Source: Amycolatopsis sacchari
GTDB taxonomy: Bacteria; Actinomycetota; Actinomycetes; Mycobacteriales; Pseudonocardiaceae
Direction: 5' to 3'
Assembly: GCF_900114035.1 (NCBI RefSeq)
Contig: NZ_FORP01000011.1
Coordinates: forward strand, 62,001 to 126,000
DNA: 64,000 nt
Position 1 is the first letter of the stretch. Each line of letters opens with the position of its first letter. Below the pieces are notes generated by a model. It made no database searches. It saw only the letters and a list, made by a program, of their open reading frames with translations, and had not been told where the DNA came from. The translations under genes and the position numbers were made by a program. Shown piece after piece: positions 36,101-43,387 of this stretch.

Positions 36101-36226
36101 CTTGTCGATCTCGTCGGCGATGTCGTCGTGCAGGCCGTCGACGTGGTAGGGCGAGTCGCGCCAGACCTGGTCCGGCGTGTCGGCCCAGTCGAACCGCAGG
36201 GTGGCAAGTGCGGACAACGGTTCCAT
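33182..36226 (-). CDS. Giant two-module P-loop ATPase (AAA plus HerA/VirB4-like)
   Basis: A 1014-residue cytoplasmic protein with two NTPase modules. Module 1 has Walker A GQKGVGKT at residues 62-69, and LVIGVDQLDTLIA as the probable Walker B of an AAA/STAND-like domain. A helical middle (about 330-600) follows. Module 2 has HAAVFAGSGSGKTVLLRRIVEE near residue 635, LDPNNDLARLGDP, and LFVMDEAQTLASS as Walker B near 885, followed by LLFATQAPKGLHNQVVGNAMTQFFGRLNSP, which is characteristic of HerA/FtsK-type DNA-translocating ATPases. It is the last gene of a TIR-containing operon and its ATG overlaps the upstream stop. I do not recognise a named family with this architecture. A DNA- or partner-sensing motor in a conflict system is inferred. 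Confidence 0.75.
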   Translation of the reverse strand: MEPLSALATLRFDWADTPDQVWRDSPYHVDGLHDDIADEIDKDIRAAAVSDGPSPIGLVLKGQKGVGKTHLLGLVRRQAHRAGGYFFLDELTAEDAFWENTAEALRRGLSQPDDSGAPQSKTFLQRICQAGRVDQRVTDNVLNGRKLRPGDVDAVLDGLRAVDRQLAVDCGDVARALVLHGSEDAGANQIADDYLGRFEEAKSGERRKWGIRSHPKSPAAQVRDLTRLLAATGPLVIGVDQLDTLIARSTRRTTDSGADEDLLVAGIADGLMGLREVTRRTVTVLACLPATWARIKGRAADTVPDRFREAQTLGRITDAALGRTLVEKRLGVAYRAMGFAPPYPSWPVAPAAFEGKWPQYTPRELLKRVGSHIDACVRAGQVWELTGFDEREPVPPPRRAAVPQDRFAELDARFGELRSAAEVSRLLDHHREDEVMPVLLSAALRGWIAEVGNDDMQWEPQPRQGTEVHAWLTHTLDEAADLQEHWAFRVIGAPHHLSVLHRLRKARAALGARAGADNRHLILLRNSKWARGEVTQRELKAIEEAGGRRLALSESDIRTFWALDRMFTEAPAGLQEWLIDRRPAGRSELLSEALPDGQRARARAAELTLGTVVGTGEPVRIELSALRKHAAVFAGSGSGKTVLLRRIVEECALRGVSAIVLDPNNDLARLGDPWPEPPEAWAPDDARLAEQYLADTDVVVWTPGRANGRPLTFRPLPDFAGVLDDEDEFNAAVEVAVATLAPQIRLTGSTQRANLGLAVLRQAVVHHARTGSRSLPGLIEVLADLPEGVTTLNDGRRIAADLAEALKAAMVNDPLFAGNGESVDPGLLLTPAAGKRARVSVISFVGLPAEEQRQNFVNQLQMELFAWVKRNPAGDRPLGALFVMDEAQTLASSGTLTASTRSTIVLASQARKYGLGLLFATQAPKGLHNQVVGNAMTQFFGRLNSPAQIAAANELARAKGSPVADISRLERAQFYVAGEAFGFRQVATPLCLSHHPASPLRLEEVLERARKPLS

Positions 36227-36846
36227 CACCACTCCTCCAGCGCGAGCAGGTGGTTGTCCTCCCCACCGAGCCGCACCGCCGCCTCGTGGTCCTCGCCGGT
36301 CAGCGCCTTGCGGTCGGACTCCGGGATCAGGTGGGCCCGGCCGCTGCGGCTGAGCTCCTGGAGCGCCTCGTCGACCGCCTTGGCCGGGGCGCCGTTCAGC
36401 AGCGGCCGCAGTTCGGCCAGCCGCGCCCACTCGCCCGGGGCGGCCGTGAGCTTGCGGTAGGCGGCGCGGATCCGGTGCTCCAGGTCCGCCGGCTGCCCGA
36501 ACACGTCGACCAGGCGCAACCCGGACTGCCCCAGGTACTCGGCGAACCCGGCGAGCATCGCGTAGAGCGCGGGGACGAGGGTGCTGCGCGGGTGGGGTGG
36601 CGGAGGCGTGCGAGCCCCCAGTTCCTCGCCACACCACGCCCAGCCCCGCTCCGTCAGCTCGTGCGTGAACGGCCGGTTGCCTTCCCGGCGGCTGTCGACC
36701 AGCTTCAGGTCGTTCAGCCGCACGCGGTCCTGGCCGTCGAGGGTGAACCCCACCGCCTCCTTCAGCTCGGTGTTGGAGACCGCTTTCGCGAGCACCATCA
36801 GCGTGAACATCGCCGCGGTCTGCTTGTGGTTGAGCCGTTCCGTCAT
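36226..36846 (-). CDS. Uncharacterised winged-helix-like protein of TIR operon
   Basis: A 206-residue protein without transmembrane segments. Residues 5-75 (KQTAAMFTLMVLAKAVSNTELKEAV then LTERGWAWCGEEL) look like a winged helix of the type found in restriction or BREX accessory proteins. A Pro-rich linker (TPPPPHP) leads to a helical C-terminal part (LYAMLAGFAEYLGQSGLRL through LRPLLNGAPAKAVDEALQEL) ending in a possible second wing. It overlaps both neighbours by 4 bp, so it is translated together with the KGGVGR ATPase and the two-module ATPase. It may be the adaptor or sensor; no function is known. Confidence 0.7.
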   Translation of the reverse strand: MTERLNHKQTAAMFTLMVLAKAVSNTELKEAVGFTLDGQDRVRLNDLKLVDSRREGNRPFTHELTERGWAWCGEELGARTPPPPHPRSTLVPALYAMLAGFAEYLGQSGLRLVDVFGQPADLEHRIRAAYRKLTAAPGEWARLAELRPLLNGAPAKAVDEALQELSRSGRAHLIPESDRKALTGEDHEAAVRLGGEDNHLLALEEW

Positions 36847-38396
36847 CCGGGTTCCCCTTCCTCCGTGGCGCGCAGCGCCCGCTCGATCGCCGCCCGCGTG
36901 CTCGCGGGGGCGGGCACTCCCCGTCCCGTGCGCTTGACGACCAGCGCGAGGTCGCCGATGAGCTCCCGTGCCTGTTCCTGGTCCGCGTCGCCCAGCGCCC
37001 GCACGATCTCGTCCACCAGCTCCCACAGCAGCGGCCGCAGGGTCGCGCGGGAGGCGCGCCGCAGGACGGCGCTCGCGTCGTCCTCGCCCGAGCCGTCGAG
37101 CTGGCCCGCGATCTCGCGTGCCAGCTCGGCCGGGCCGCCCGTGCCCAGCCGGAGGTAACGCAGGTTGCCGAAGGATCCGGGCAGGTCACGGGCGTCCGCG
37201 TCGCCGGCGAGCACGGGCAGCACCCGCCGGTCCTGACCGAGCGTGCGGTGCAGGAACAGCTCGGCCTCCGTGGCCTGCCAGCGGTTGACCTTCCCGTCGA
37301 CCAGCAGGCAGAGGTGCCGGGCGTCGTCCTCGCCACGCTGCAGCAACGACCGGTCGCCGGACAGCGAAAGCTGGGCCCTCGCGCCGAACGCCGTCAGCTC
37401 CGCGACCAGTTCCTGTGCGACGCCCAGCAACGAACGCGGGGTGCTCACGCGGAGTTCGTGGGGGAACTCGCGCCTGCTGGCTCTGACCGAGGCCACGTAG
37501 GCGTCCCGGTTCTCGGTCAGCAGGTCCGCGCGGTCGAAGTGGGAGGCGATGACCGCCGCCACCGTCTCCAGCGCGAAGCTCACCTGGTCCGGCGCCGGTT
37601 CCGGCTCGGTGCGCACCGGCAACTGCTCGCCGAAGGTCCAGAACGAGACGTAGGGCAGGGTGAGGTACCGCGCCATCTGGTCCGGCGTGACGTCGCCGTG
37701 CAGCCAGTTGTGGTACAGCCCCTTGGTCTCCTCCAGGCAGATGCGCCGCCACTCCTCCGCCCTGGCGTACTCCTCGCGGCTGTCGAACCGGGACAACACG
37801 GGCAGGACCGGCAGCTGGGGGCGGTCGTAGGGCAGCCGGTCGCGTGCCGCGTTCGCCCGCTCCGCGATCTCCACCGCGCCCCGCACGCTCTGCAGGTTGG
37901 CGGTGAACAACACCACGAGCCGGTCCGGCAGGTGGGCCGTGCAGATGCCGCCGATGTCGGAGACGCCGGTGCGGCTGTCGAGGAGGACGTAGTCGTACTC
38001 CTCGGTCCAGCGTGCGCGGCACTGTTCGAGGTACTCGCCGAACCCGTCCTCGTACAGCCCCGCCCAGTCGATCCGTTGCACGCGGCCGACGTAGTCCGGG
38101 TCGGCTCGGCCCGCGGCGATGAGGTCGAGCGTGCCCTCACCGGTCAGGCGCGTCCGGTGCGCACCCGGATCCGGCCGCCCGGACACGAAGTCGTCGACGA
38201 GGTCCACCACGCCGCTCGCTGGGTCCGCGGCCAGCAAGGGGCGGAAGTAGTCCGCCAGCCCTGGTGCCTCCAGGTCCCAGTCCACGCACAGCACCCGGTT
38301 CCCCCAGCGCGCCAGCAGGACCGCGATGTTGGCGAGCGTGAAGCTGCGGCCGACGCCGCCCTTGTAGGAGTAGAACGTGATCACGGTTCCCGGCAT
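36843..38396 (-). CDS. KGGVGR-motif ParA/SIMIBI-like ATPase with TIR-like domain
   Basis: A 517-residue protein. Residues 4-50 (TVITFYSYKGGVGRS, then VLCVDWDLEAPGL) form a deviant ParA/MinD Walker A in which the usual Lys-Thr is KGGVGRS. YDYVLLDSRTGVSDIGG (about 135-150) is the switch/Walker B region. Residues about 320-420 (AELTAFGARAQLSLSGD, then HLCLLVDGKVNRWQATEAELFL and RRVLPVLAGDADARDLP) look like a diverged TIR fold. The tail (LLWELVDEIVRALGDADQEQAR) is a small helical domain like the effector-associated domains of conflict NTPases. KGGVGR ATPases are known beside TIR/FxsC proteins. It follows the TIR gene by 5 bp. Confidence 0.75.
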   Translation of the reverse strand: MPGTVITFYSYKGGVGRSFTLANIAVLLARWGNRVLCVDWDLEAPGLADYFRPLLAADPASGVVDLVDDFVSGRPDPGAHRTRLTGEGTLDLIAAGRADPDYVGRVQRIDWAGLYEDGFGEYLEQCRARWTEEYDYVLLDSRTGVSDIGGICTAHLPDRLVVLFTANLQSVRGAVEIAERANAARDRLPYDRPQLPVLPVLSRFDSREEYARAEEWRRICLEETKGLYHNWLHGDVTPDQMARYLTLPYVSFWTFGEQLPVRTEPEPAPDQVSFALETVAAVIASHFDRADLLTENRDAYVASVRASRREFPHELRVSTPRSLLGVAQELVAELTAFGARAQLSLSGDRSLLQRGEDDARHLCLLVDGKVNRWQATEAELFLHRTLGQDRRVLPVLAGDADARDLPGSFGNLRYLRLGTGGPAELAREIAGQLDGSGEDDASAVLRRASRATLRPLLWELVDEIVRALGDADQEQARELIGDLALVVKRTGRGVPAPASTRAAIERALRATEEGEPG

Positions 38397-38401
38397 GGTC
38401 T

Positions 38402-38986
38402 TCAGAACCTCGGCAGACGTGATGTCGGCGGCGGATCGGGCAGCGGGGTTTCCACCGGCCAGTCGGGGCGCCACTCCGGCGCGTGCGCGATGAGCCCGGC
38501 CAGCTCGGTCGCGACGACCTGCAGGTTGCGGTGGAAGTCGAGGTAGGCCGGCGAGTCCTGGAACTGCTGGTACGGCTGGTTCCAGCGTTTGAGGTCCAGC
38601 ATGCGCCGCTCGTGCGCGTACTTCGGGAAGTTCTCCGAGTCGCAGAAGATCACCGGGTAGATCAGCCCCTGCGGGCGTTCCGGCGTCGCCAGGCCCGTGA
38701 GCTCCTCGCGGCGGGCCATCGAATGCCATTCCGCCAGGCACCACTCGCTGGAGAAGTACTTCGGCGAGCACACCGCGACGAGCACCTTGGCCCGCTGCAA
38801 GGCATTGCGCACCTCCAGCGGCCAGGCCGTGCCCGCGGGTACCTGGTCGTCGAAGAAGATCTTCGCCTCGTGGTCGAGGTAGTCGTCCAGCAGCTCCGCC
38901 AGCCTGGGGTGGAAGTGCGTGCGCACCCACGCGGGCACGGTGCCCCCCTTGCGCCGGTAGCTGAGGAAAACGTCGTACTCGTACAC
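38402..38986 (-). CDS. TIR-domain effector protein
   Basis: A 194-residue protein that is almost entirely a TIR domain. The first strand and box 1 are YDVFLSYRRKGGTVPAWV at residues 4-21; IFFDDQVPAGTAWPLEVRNAL is box 2; CSPKYFSSEWCLAEW at 73-87 carries the SxxC..E arrangement with Glu86 at the position of the NADase catalytic residue. A short Pro-rich tail follows. TIR proteins of this kind usually cleave NAD+ or make cyclic ADP-ribose signals when activated. It is the first gene of the operon. GTG start at 38984-38986. Whether it is an enzyme or a scaffold cannot be told from the sequence. Confidence 0.85.
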   Translation of the reverse strand: MYEYDVFLSYRRKGGTVPAWVRTHFHPRLAELLDDYLDHEAKIFFDDQVPAGTAWPLEVRNALQRAKVLVAVCSPKYFSSEWCLAEWHSMARREELTGLATPERPQGLIYPVIFCDSENFPKYAHERRMLDLKRWNQPYQQFQDSPAYLDFHRNLQVVATELAGLIAHAPEWRPDWPVETPLPDPPPTSRLPRF

Positions 38987-39171
38987 CCGCGCCGCCCTTC
39001 CCGCCGCCGCACCGTGGCCGATGCTAGCCAGCTCCGGCCCGGGAACGGATCGTCAAAAACACGACAATCTCCTGCCACTTTTCCCGACAGAGTCCACAAA
39101 GGACACGACAGGAAGTCGTCAGTTCCACGACACGCCTTCACGGGTGGTGCGGGCACGGAGAGAATGCGGGG
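38987..39171. promoter_or_regulatory. Divergent promoter region between TIR and SEFIR genes
   Basis: A 185-bp gap with lower GC content than the flanks, especially about 39050-39130. It contains three direct copies of ACGACA (around 39060, 39098 and 39128) and a short CGACAGGAAGTCG near 39100. Both gene sets are likely expressed from here. Confidence 0.45.
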
Positions 39172-40095
39172 ATGTCCGACGGGAAGGCACCGAGGGTCTT
39201 CATCAGCTACGCGCAGGACTCGCCGGAGCACATGGCGCAGGTCAGGGGTTTCGCGACGCTGCTGCGCAGGCGGATCGGGCTCGACGTGGCACTCGACCAG
39301 TGGGCCGACCACCGGCGTCTCGACTGGTCGGCGTGGGCGACCGAACTGCTCACGAACGCCGATTTCGTCCTGGTCGTCGCGTCACCCGCCTACCGGCGCC
39401 GCGCCGACGGGCAGGCACCACCGGACGAGGGCCGCGGGTCGCAGTACGAGGCGGCGATCCTGCGGGACAACCTCACCAGGAACCTGCGTGCGGAGACGCA
39501 GCGCGTGCTCCCGGTCGTGCTGCCGGGACGCTCGGTCGAGGACATCCCGGCGTTCCTGATGGCCTACTCCACGACCCGGTTCGAAATACCGGAAATCAGC
39601 GTCCGGGGTGTGGCGGGACTGCTGGCCGCGATCACCGGGCAGGGCCCGTACCCGATGCCCGAGCGCGGCGAGTGGCGGGGCGGCGCGGCGGACGATCCGC
39701 TGTCGCCGGGAACGCCGTGGGTCGCCCACAGCACCGGTGTGCACAGGGCCGGAGTACTGCTGGACGGGGTGCGGTACGACAACAGCATCGTCTTCCGGCC
39801 GCGGGAGCCCGGCGGGACGGGTTTCGTCGAACTGGCGCTCGATGCCTCCTACGGCAGGTTCACCGCTGTCGCGGGCGTCCCCGACGACGCGGCGGAACCG
39901 TTCCAGGTAGGGCGTTTCCGCGTCCTGCTCGACGGTCGGCCGCGCGCGGAGACCACGGCCACCCTCGGCAAACCGGTGCCGGTCGAGCTGGACGTCACCG
40001 GCACGCTGCGGCTGCGACTGGAGATGCACCGCCCGCCGGCACTGGCCGGGTCCCACCCGGCGGAACTCGCGTGGGGGGACCCGCTTCTGGTCTAG
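39172..40095 (+). CDS. SEFIR-domain protein with NPCBM-like C-terminal domain
   Basis: A 307-residue protein. The N-terminal 150 residues are a SEFIR/TIR-superfamily domain: RVFISYAQDSPEHMAQVRGFA, DVALDQWADHRRLDWSAWATE, FVLVVASPAYRRRADG and VLPVVLPGRSVEDIPAFL. The C-terminal half (about 180-305: HRAGVLLDGVRYDNSIVF, FVELALDASYGRFTAVAGVPDD, GKPVPVELDVTGTLRLRLEM) has the strand pattern of the NPCBM/NEW2 carbohydrate-binding fold. The fusion of a signalling domain to a sugar-binding fold is unusual. It is divergent from the TIR operon and probably belongs to the same system. The stop overlaps the convergent VOC gene by 4 bp. Confidence 0.8.
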   Translation: MSDGKAPRVFISYAQDSPEHMAQVRGFATLLRRRIGLDVALDQWADHRRLDWSAWATELLTNADFVLVVASPAYRRRADGQAPPDEGRGSQYEAAILRDNLTRNLRAETQRVLPVVLPGRSVEDIPAFLMAYSTTRFEIPEISVRGVAGLLAAITGQGPYPMPERGEWRGGAADDPLSPGTPWVAHSTGVHRAGVLLDGVRYDNSIVFRPREPGGTGFVELALDASYGRFTAVAGVPDDAAEPFQVGRFRVLLDGRPRAETTATLGKPVPVELDVTGTLRLRLEMHRPPALAGSHPAELAWGDPLLV

Positions 40096-40484
40096 ACCTT
40101 CTGGTGCGCGATCTGGATGAGGTTGCCGCACGTGTCGTCGAAGACGGCGGTGGTCACGGTGCCCATGTCGGTGGGTTCCTGGGTGAAGCGCACACCCAGC
40201 CCGGTCAGCCGGTCGTACTCCGCCTGCACGTCGTCGACCGCGAACTGCGTGAACGGGATGCCGTCGGCGGCGAGCGCGTCCTTGAACGACTTCGCCGCGG
40301 GGTGGCCCGTCGGTTCGAGCAGGAGCTCCGTGCCCTCCGGCCGCTCCGGCGACACCACGGTCAGCCACCGCGCCCCGCCGCCCACCGGGATGTCGTGCTT
40401 CTTCACGAAACCCAGCACCTCGGTGTAGAACCGCAGCGCCTTCTCCTGGTCGTCGACGTACACGCTCGTCAGCTGAATCCTCAT
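40092..40484 (-). CDS. VOC/glyoxalase-fold protein
   Basis: A 130-residue VOC-superfamily protein with paired beta-alpha-beta-beta-beta modules: IQLTSVYVDDQEKALRFYTEVLGF and FAVDDVQAEYDRLTGLGVRFTQEP, ending VFDDTCGNLIQIAH, where the last Glu ligand of glyoxalases is replaced (NLIQIAH). The start overlaps the ArsR-type regulator stop by 4 bp, so the pair is an operon under an autoregulatory operator. Such pairs often bind or modify small toxic compounds; the substrate is unknown. Confidence 0.85.
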   Translation of the reverse strand: MRIQLTSVYVDDQEKALRFYTEVLGFVKKHDIPVGGGARWLTVVSPERPEGTELLLEPTGHPAAKSFKDALAADGIPFTQFAVDDVQAEYDRLTGLGVRFTQEPTDMGTVTTAVFDDTCGNLIQIAHQKV

Positions 40485-40774
40485 GCCGAACCCCTCCTGC
40501 GCAGCCACCGCTCGACTATCGGCTCGAGCGGTTCCGTGTTGATGTGGTGGAACTTGTACCGGCCCTCGCGCCTGGCTTCGACCAGACCGGCGGCCTCCAG
40601 CACGTCGAGGTGCTGCGAGACCGCCTGCCGCGACGAACCGAGGCCGTGCTTCATCGTGAGCCGGCCGCAGATCTCGAAGAGCGTCTGCCCGTCCCGCTCG
40701 GTGAGCTCGTCGAGGATCGCCCGGCGCGTGGGATCCGCCAAGGCCTTGAAGACGTCACCCACGCGCCCCACCAT
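40481..40774 (-). CDS. ArsR/SdpR-family repressor
   Basis: A 97-residue winged-helix protein: VFKALADPTRRAILDELTERDGQTLFEICGRL, the recognition helix SSRQAVSQHLDVLEAAGLV and the wing REGRYKFHHINTEPLEPI. No metal-binding cysteine pattern is visible, so it is closer to the SdpR or SRPBCC/VOC-partner type than to metal sensors. ATG at 40772-40774; the TTG at 40780 would lie inside the operator. It is followed by the VOC gene with a 4-bp overlap. Confidence 0.88.
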   Translation of the reverse strand: MVGRVGDVFKALADPTRRAILDELTERDGQTLFEICGRLTMKHGLGSSRQAVSQHLDVLEAAGLVEARREGRYKFHHINTEPLEPIVERWLRRRGSA

Positions 40775-40794
40775 AGGCAAGTGGCTACTTGCCT
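40775..40794. promoter_or_regulatory. ArsR autoregulatory operator
   Basis: AGGCAAGT-N4-ACTTGCCT is a perfect inverted repeat that begins at the base before the ArsR start codon. Its position predicts tight autorepression of the ArsR-VOC operon. Confidence 0.7.
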
Positions 40795-40795
40795 G

Positions 40796-41605
40796 TCAAC
40801 GCACCAGCACGCGCGCCGCCAGCGGCAGGTGGTCCGACGCGGCCGGGTCGGCGTGCACGACGCGCGTGACCAGGGGCCGCGCACCGGCACCGGCGTAGAC
40901 GTAGTCGATCCGCCGGTCCGGGGCCTCCGCCGGGTAGGTCGCCTCGTCACCACGGCCGGAAACCGGCCAGGCGTCCGTGAAAGCGCTCGCCAGCGTGGCG
41001 ATCTCCGGCGCGTCCGGCAGCGCGTTGAGGTCGCCGACGAGCACCGAGGGCCGGGTTCGGCCGATCAGGTCCACGATCTGGCGCGTCTGCGCGAGCCGGT
41101 CGGTCTGGGAACTGGCCGCCAGGTGCGTGTCGTAGAAGTGCACGCGCTTGCCGCGCACGTCCAGTTCCGCGTGCAGCAGACCGCGCTGCTCCTGGTCGGG
41201 CGAACGGGACAGGTACGTGTTGTCCCAGGCGCGGATCGGGTACCGCGACAGGATCGCCGTGCCGTACTGCACCCGCGGCTGCCCCGGCGAGGGCGGCTCA
41301 CGGTCGATGTTCGCCCCGAACACGACCTGGTAGCCCAGCAGCCGCGCCAGCTCCCCCGCCTGGTCGGCCCACTCGCTGCGGGCCGAGTAGTGCCGGTCCA
41401 CCTCCTGCAGCCCCACCACGTCCGCACCGCTGCGCCGGATCACGTCCGCGACCCGCGCGACGTCCAGCACCCCGTCCGTGCCCGCGGCGTGGTGGATGTT
41501 GAACGACAGCACGTTCAGCACCCGGGCGGCACTCGCCTGGGCGGGTGCCGCCGCCACCGTCGTCACGCCGCACACCAGCAGCAGCGTCACCAGTACTTTC
41601 CGCAC
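40796..41605 (-). CDS. Secreted endonuclease/exonuclease/phosphatase-family protein
   Basis: A 269-residue EEP-fold protein with a signal peptide (residues 1-26, cut after APAQASA). Catalytic motifs are LSFNIHH, LQEVD, HFYDTHLAAS, VLVGDLNALPD and the C-terminal SDHLPLAARV. This set (Asn, Glu, His, Asp-x-Asn, Asp-His) is complete, so it should hydrolyse phosphodiesters, either DNA/RNA or a phospho- or sphingolipid headgroup, outside the cell. GTG start preceded by AGGAGAAG. Confidence 0.85.
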   Translation of the reverse strand: MRKVLVTLLLVCGVTTVAAAPAQASAARVLNVLSFNIHHAAGTDGVLDVARVADVIRRSGADVVGLQEVDRHYSARSEWADQAGELARLLGYQVVFGANIDREPPSPGQPRVQYGTAILSRYPIRAWDNTYLSRSPDQEQRGLLHAELDVRGKRVHFYDTHLAASSQTDRLAQTRQIVDLIGRTRPSVLVGDLNALPDAPEIATLASAFTDAWPVSGRGDEATYPAEAPDRRIDYVYAGAGARPLVTRVVHADPAASDHLPLAARVLVR

Positions 41606-41816
41606 ATCTTCTCCTCATCCGGTTCCGGGATCGCGAACGATCTTCGGCCAGGCGGGCACACGGCGGATGAGGTGCCGGTGAACCGGGGCGGGCGCTTGCG
41701 CGACGAGCACGTGGCGCGGCCGACCAGCGGGTCCGGCGGTTCCGGGTGTCACCTGACCTGCTGAAACCCCCGGGGTCCACTGGCCGCGGCGCGCGGGAAG
41801 CGGCACTCTTTCCGGT

Positions 41817-42029
41817 GTGGATGAGGCACAAGCTCTCCGAGTCTTCTGGGCCCGCTGCCGGAAACACCACGTCCCGACCACCACCGCCGAGCTGGCGCTC
41901 GCCGGCGCGCGGTTCGACGTGCGGACGGGACGGGTGCTCGCCCGTGACCCCTACCGCCTGGCCTGGCGCCGGCTGCGCCAGCTGGGTGCCGCCGACGAGC
42001 AGGCCACCGACAAACCCGCCACCGCCTGA
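41817..42029 (+). CDS. Small hypothetical protein
   Basis: A 70-residue open frame with codon use like real genes (nearly all third positions G or C after the first few codons). It begins VDEAQALRVFWARCRKHH and ends with a helical RLAWRRLRQLGAADEQ stretch. There is no clear ribosome binding site, but a perfect 13-bp terminator stem starts 2 bp after its stop, which supports expression. I recognise no domain; it may bind nucleic acid given its basic character. Confidence 0.5.
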   Translation: MDEAQALRVFWARCRKHHVPTTTAELALAGARFDVRTGRVLARDPYRLAWRRLRQLGAADEQATDKPATA

Positions 42030-42030
42030 C

Positions 42031-42063
42031 GGTCCGGTCCGGACGGTTCATCCGGACCGGACC
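42031..42063. terminator. Perfect 13-bp stem-loop between convergent genes
   Basis: GGTCCGGTCCGGA, a 7-nt loop, and the exact complement. It lies between the small plus-strand gene and the aromatic-acid transporter gene on the minus strand. There is no U-run; it probably terminates in both directions. Confidence 0.75.
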
Positions 42064-42109
42064 ACCCGCCGGGAAAGCGCTTCCCGCGCCGTCCGTCCTC
42101 TTCGGACTT

Positions 42110-43336
42110 TCAGCTCGGCAGCGCCGCCGCCTCGCTGCCGGACACCGTTTCCGAGCGGCCGCCCAGCAGCAGGACCGCGGCCAGTCCCAGCGCGGCCACG
42201 AGCGCGAAGAACCAGAACCCCCACGGGTAGGCCACGCCCGCCGTGACGAGCGCACCGGTGATGAACGGCCCCACGATGGACCCCAGCCGCCCCACGGCGG
42301 ACGTCAGGCCGAGCGCCGTACCGCGTGCCCGCGCCGGGAAGACCTGCGTGACGTAGCCGTAGATCAGCACCTGCGCCGAGAACACGAACACGCCCGTCAG
42401 CAGCACCAAGGCGTTGAGCAGCACGCTGTTGCCGATCCGCAGGCTCAGCAACGCGAGCAGCACCGCACCCGCGCCGAACCAGATCCGCGCGATGGGCCGG
42501 ATACCGCGCCGGTCCGCGATCGTGCCCGCCAGCACGAGGCCGATCACCGCGCCGACGTTGAGCACGAGCAGCAGCGCGATCGACGTCGAGATCGGGTAAC
42601 CCGCGCTGCGCATGAGCTGCGGCAGCCACGTGTTCAGCCCGTACACCAGCAGCAGTCCCATGAACGAACCGGTCCAGACCGCGATGCTGACGCGCCGGAA
42701 CCGCGGCCCCAGCAGGTCACGCAGGCGCAGCCGCTCCGCCTCCGGCTCCTGCTTGGCCGCCAGGTACGCCGCCGATTCGGGCAGCCGCCACCACATCAGC
42801 GGCACCACGAGCAGCCCGACCGCGCCGCCGCCGTAGAACAGCACGTGCCAGTCCTCCGCCACGACCAGCGCGAGGATCGACGTCAGCACGGCACCCACGT
42901 GGTAGCCCGTCATCGTGAACGTGCTCGCGCTCGCCCGCCGCCGTGCGGGCAGGTTCTCCGCCATCACCGTCAGCGCCACCGGCATGCACGCGCCGAGGCC
43001 GAGCCCGGCGGCGAACCGGAGCACCCCGAACACCGCCACGTTGGGCGAAAACGGTGTCAGCAGGGTGAAAAGCGAGAACAGCAGCACCGAGCCGATGAGC
43101 ATGCTCCGCCTGCCGAACCGGTCGGTGAGCGGCCCGAGCCCGGCCGCCCCCACCGCCACCCCGACCAGCGAAACCGTCGCCACCGCGGTCGCCCCGGCGG
43201 CGGTGAACCCGAGGTAGTGCGTCTTGAGCAGCGTCGGGATCGTCGCGCCGAGCGCCACGAGGTCGTAGCCCTCCAGCAGCACGGTGAGCCAGCACAGCAA
43301 CGCCGTGGCGGCCGACCGGGTGGGAGACGTCGTCAT
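42110..43336 (-). CDS. AAHS-type aromatic acid:H+ symporter
   Basis: A 408-residue 12-helix MFS permease. LLEGYDLVALGATIPTLLKTHYLG in TM1 is the AAHS signature (the DGYD/EGYD carboxylate-binding loop of PcaK and BenK), followed by GPLTDRFGRRSMLIG. It follows mdlC by 51 bp in the same direction. The likely substrates are benzoylformate, mandelate or a related aromatic acid to be decarboxylated by MdlC. Confidence 0.87.
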   Translation of the reverse strand: MTTSPTRSAATALLCWLTVLLEGYDLVALGATIPTLLKTHYLGFTAAGATAVATVSLVGVAVGAAGLGPLTDRFGRRSMLIGSVLLFSLFTLLTPFSPNVAVFGVLRFAAGLGLGACMPVALTVMAENLPARRRASASTFTMTGYHVGAVLTSILALVVAEDWHVLFYGGGAVGLLVVPLMWWRLPESAAYLAAKQEPEAERLRLRDLLGPRFRRVSIAVWTGSFMGLLLVYGLNTWLPQLMRSAGYPISTSIALLLVLNVGAVIGLVLAGTIADRRGIRPIARIWFGAGAVLLALLSLRIGNSVLLNALVLLTGVFVFSAQVLIYGYVTQVFPARARGTALGLTSAVGRLGSIVGPFITGALVTAGVAYPWGFWFFALVAALGLAAVLLLGGRSETVSGSEAAALPS

Positions 43337-43387
43337 TGCCGTACTCCTTCGGGGAAAGGGGATTCCATCATTGTCCTGTTAGGACGG

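Noticed and set aside
33182-40095. FxSxx-COOH RiPP locus (FxsA/FxsB/FxsC)
   Set aside because: KGGVGR ATPase and TIR-like proteins occur there, but no radical SAM FxsB gene and no peptide ending in FxSxx is present here.
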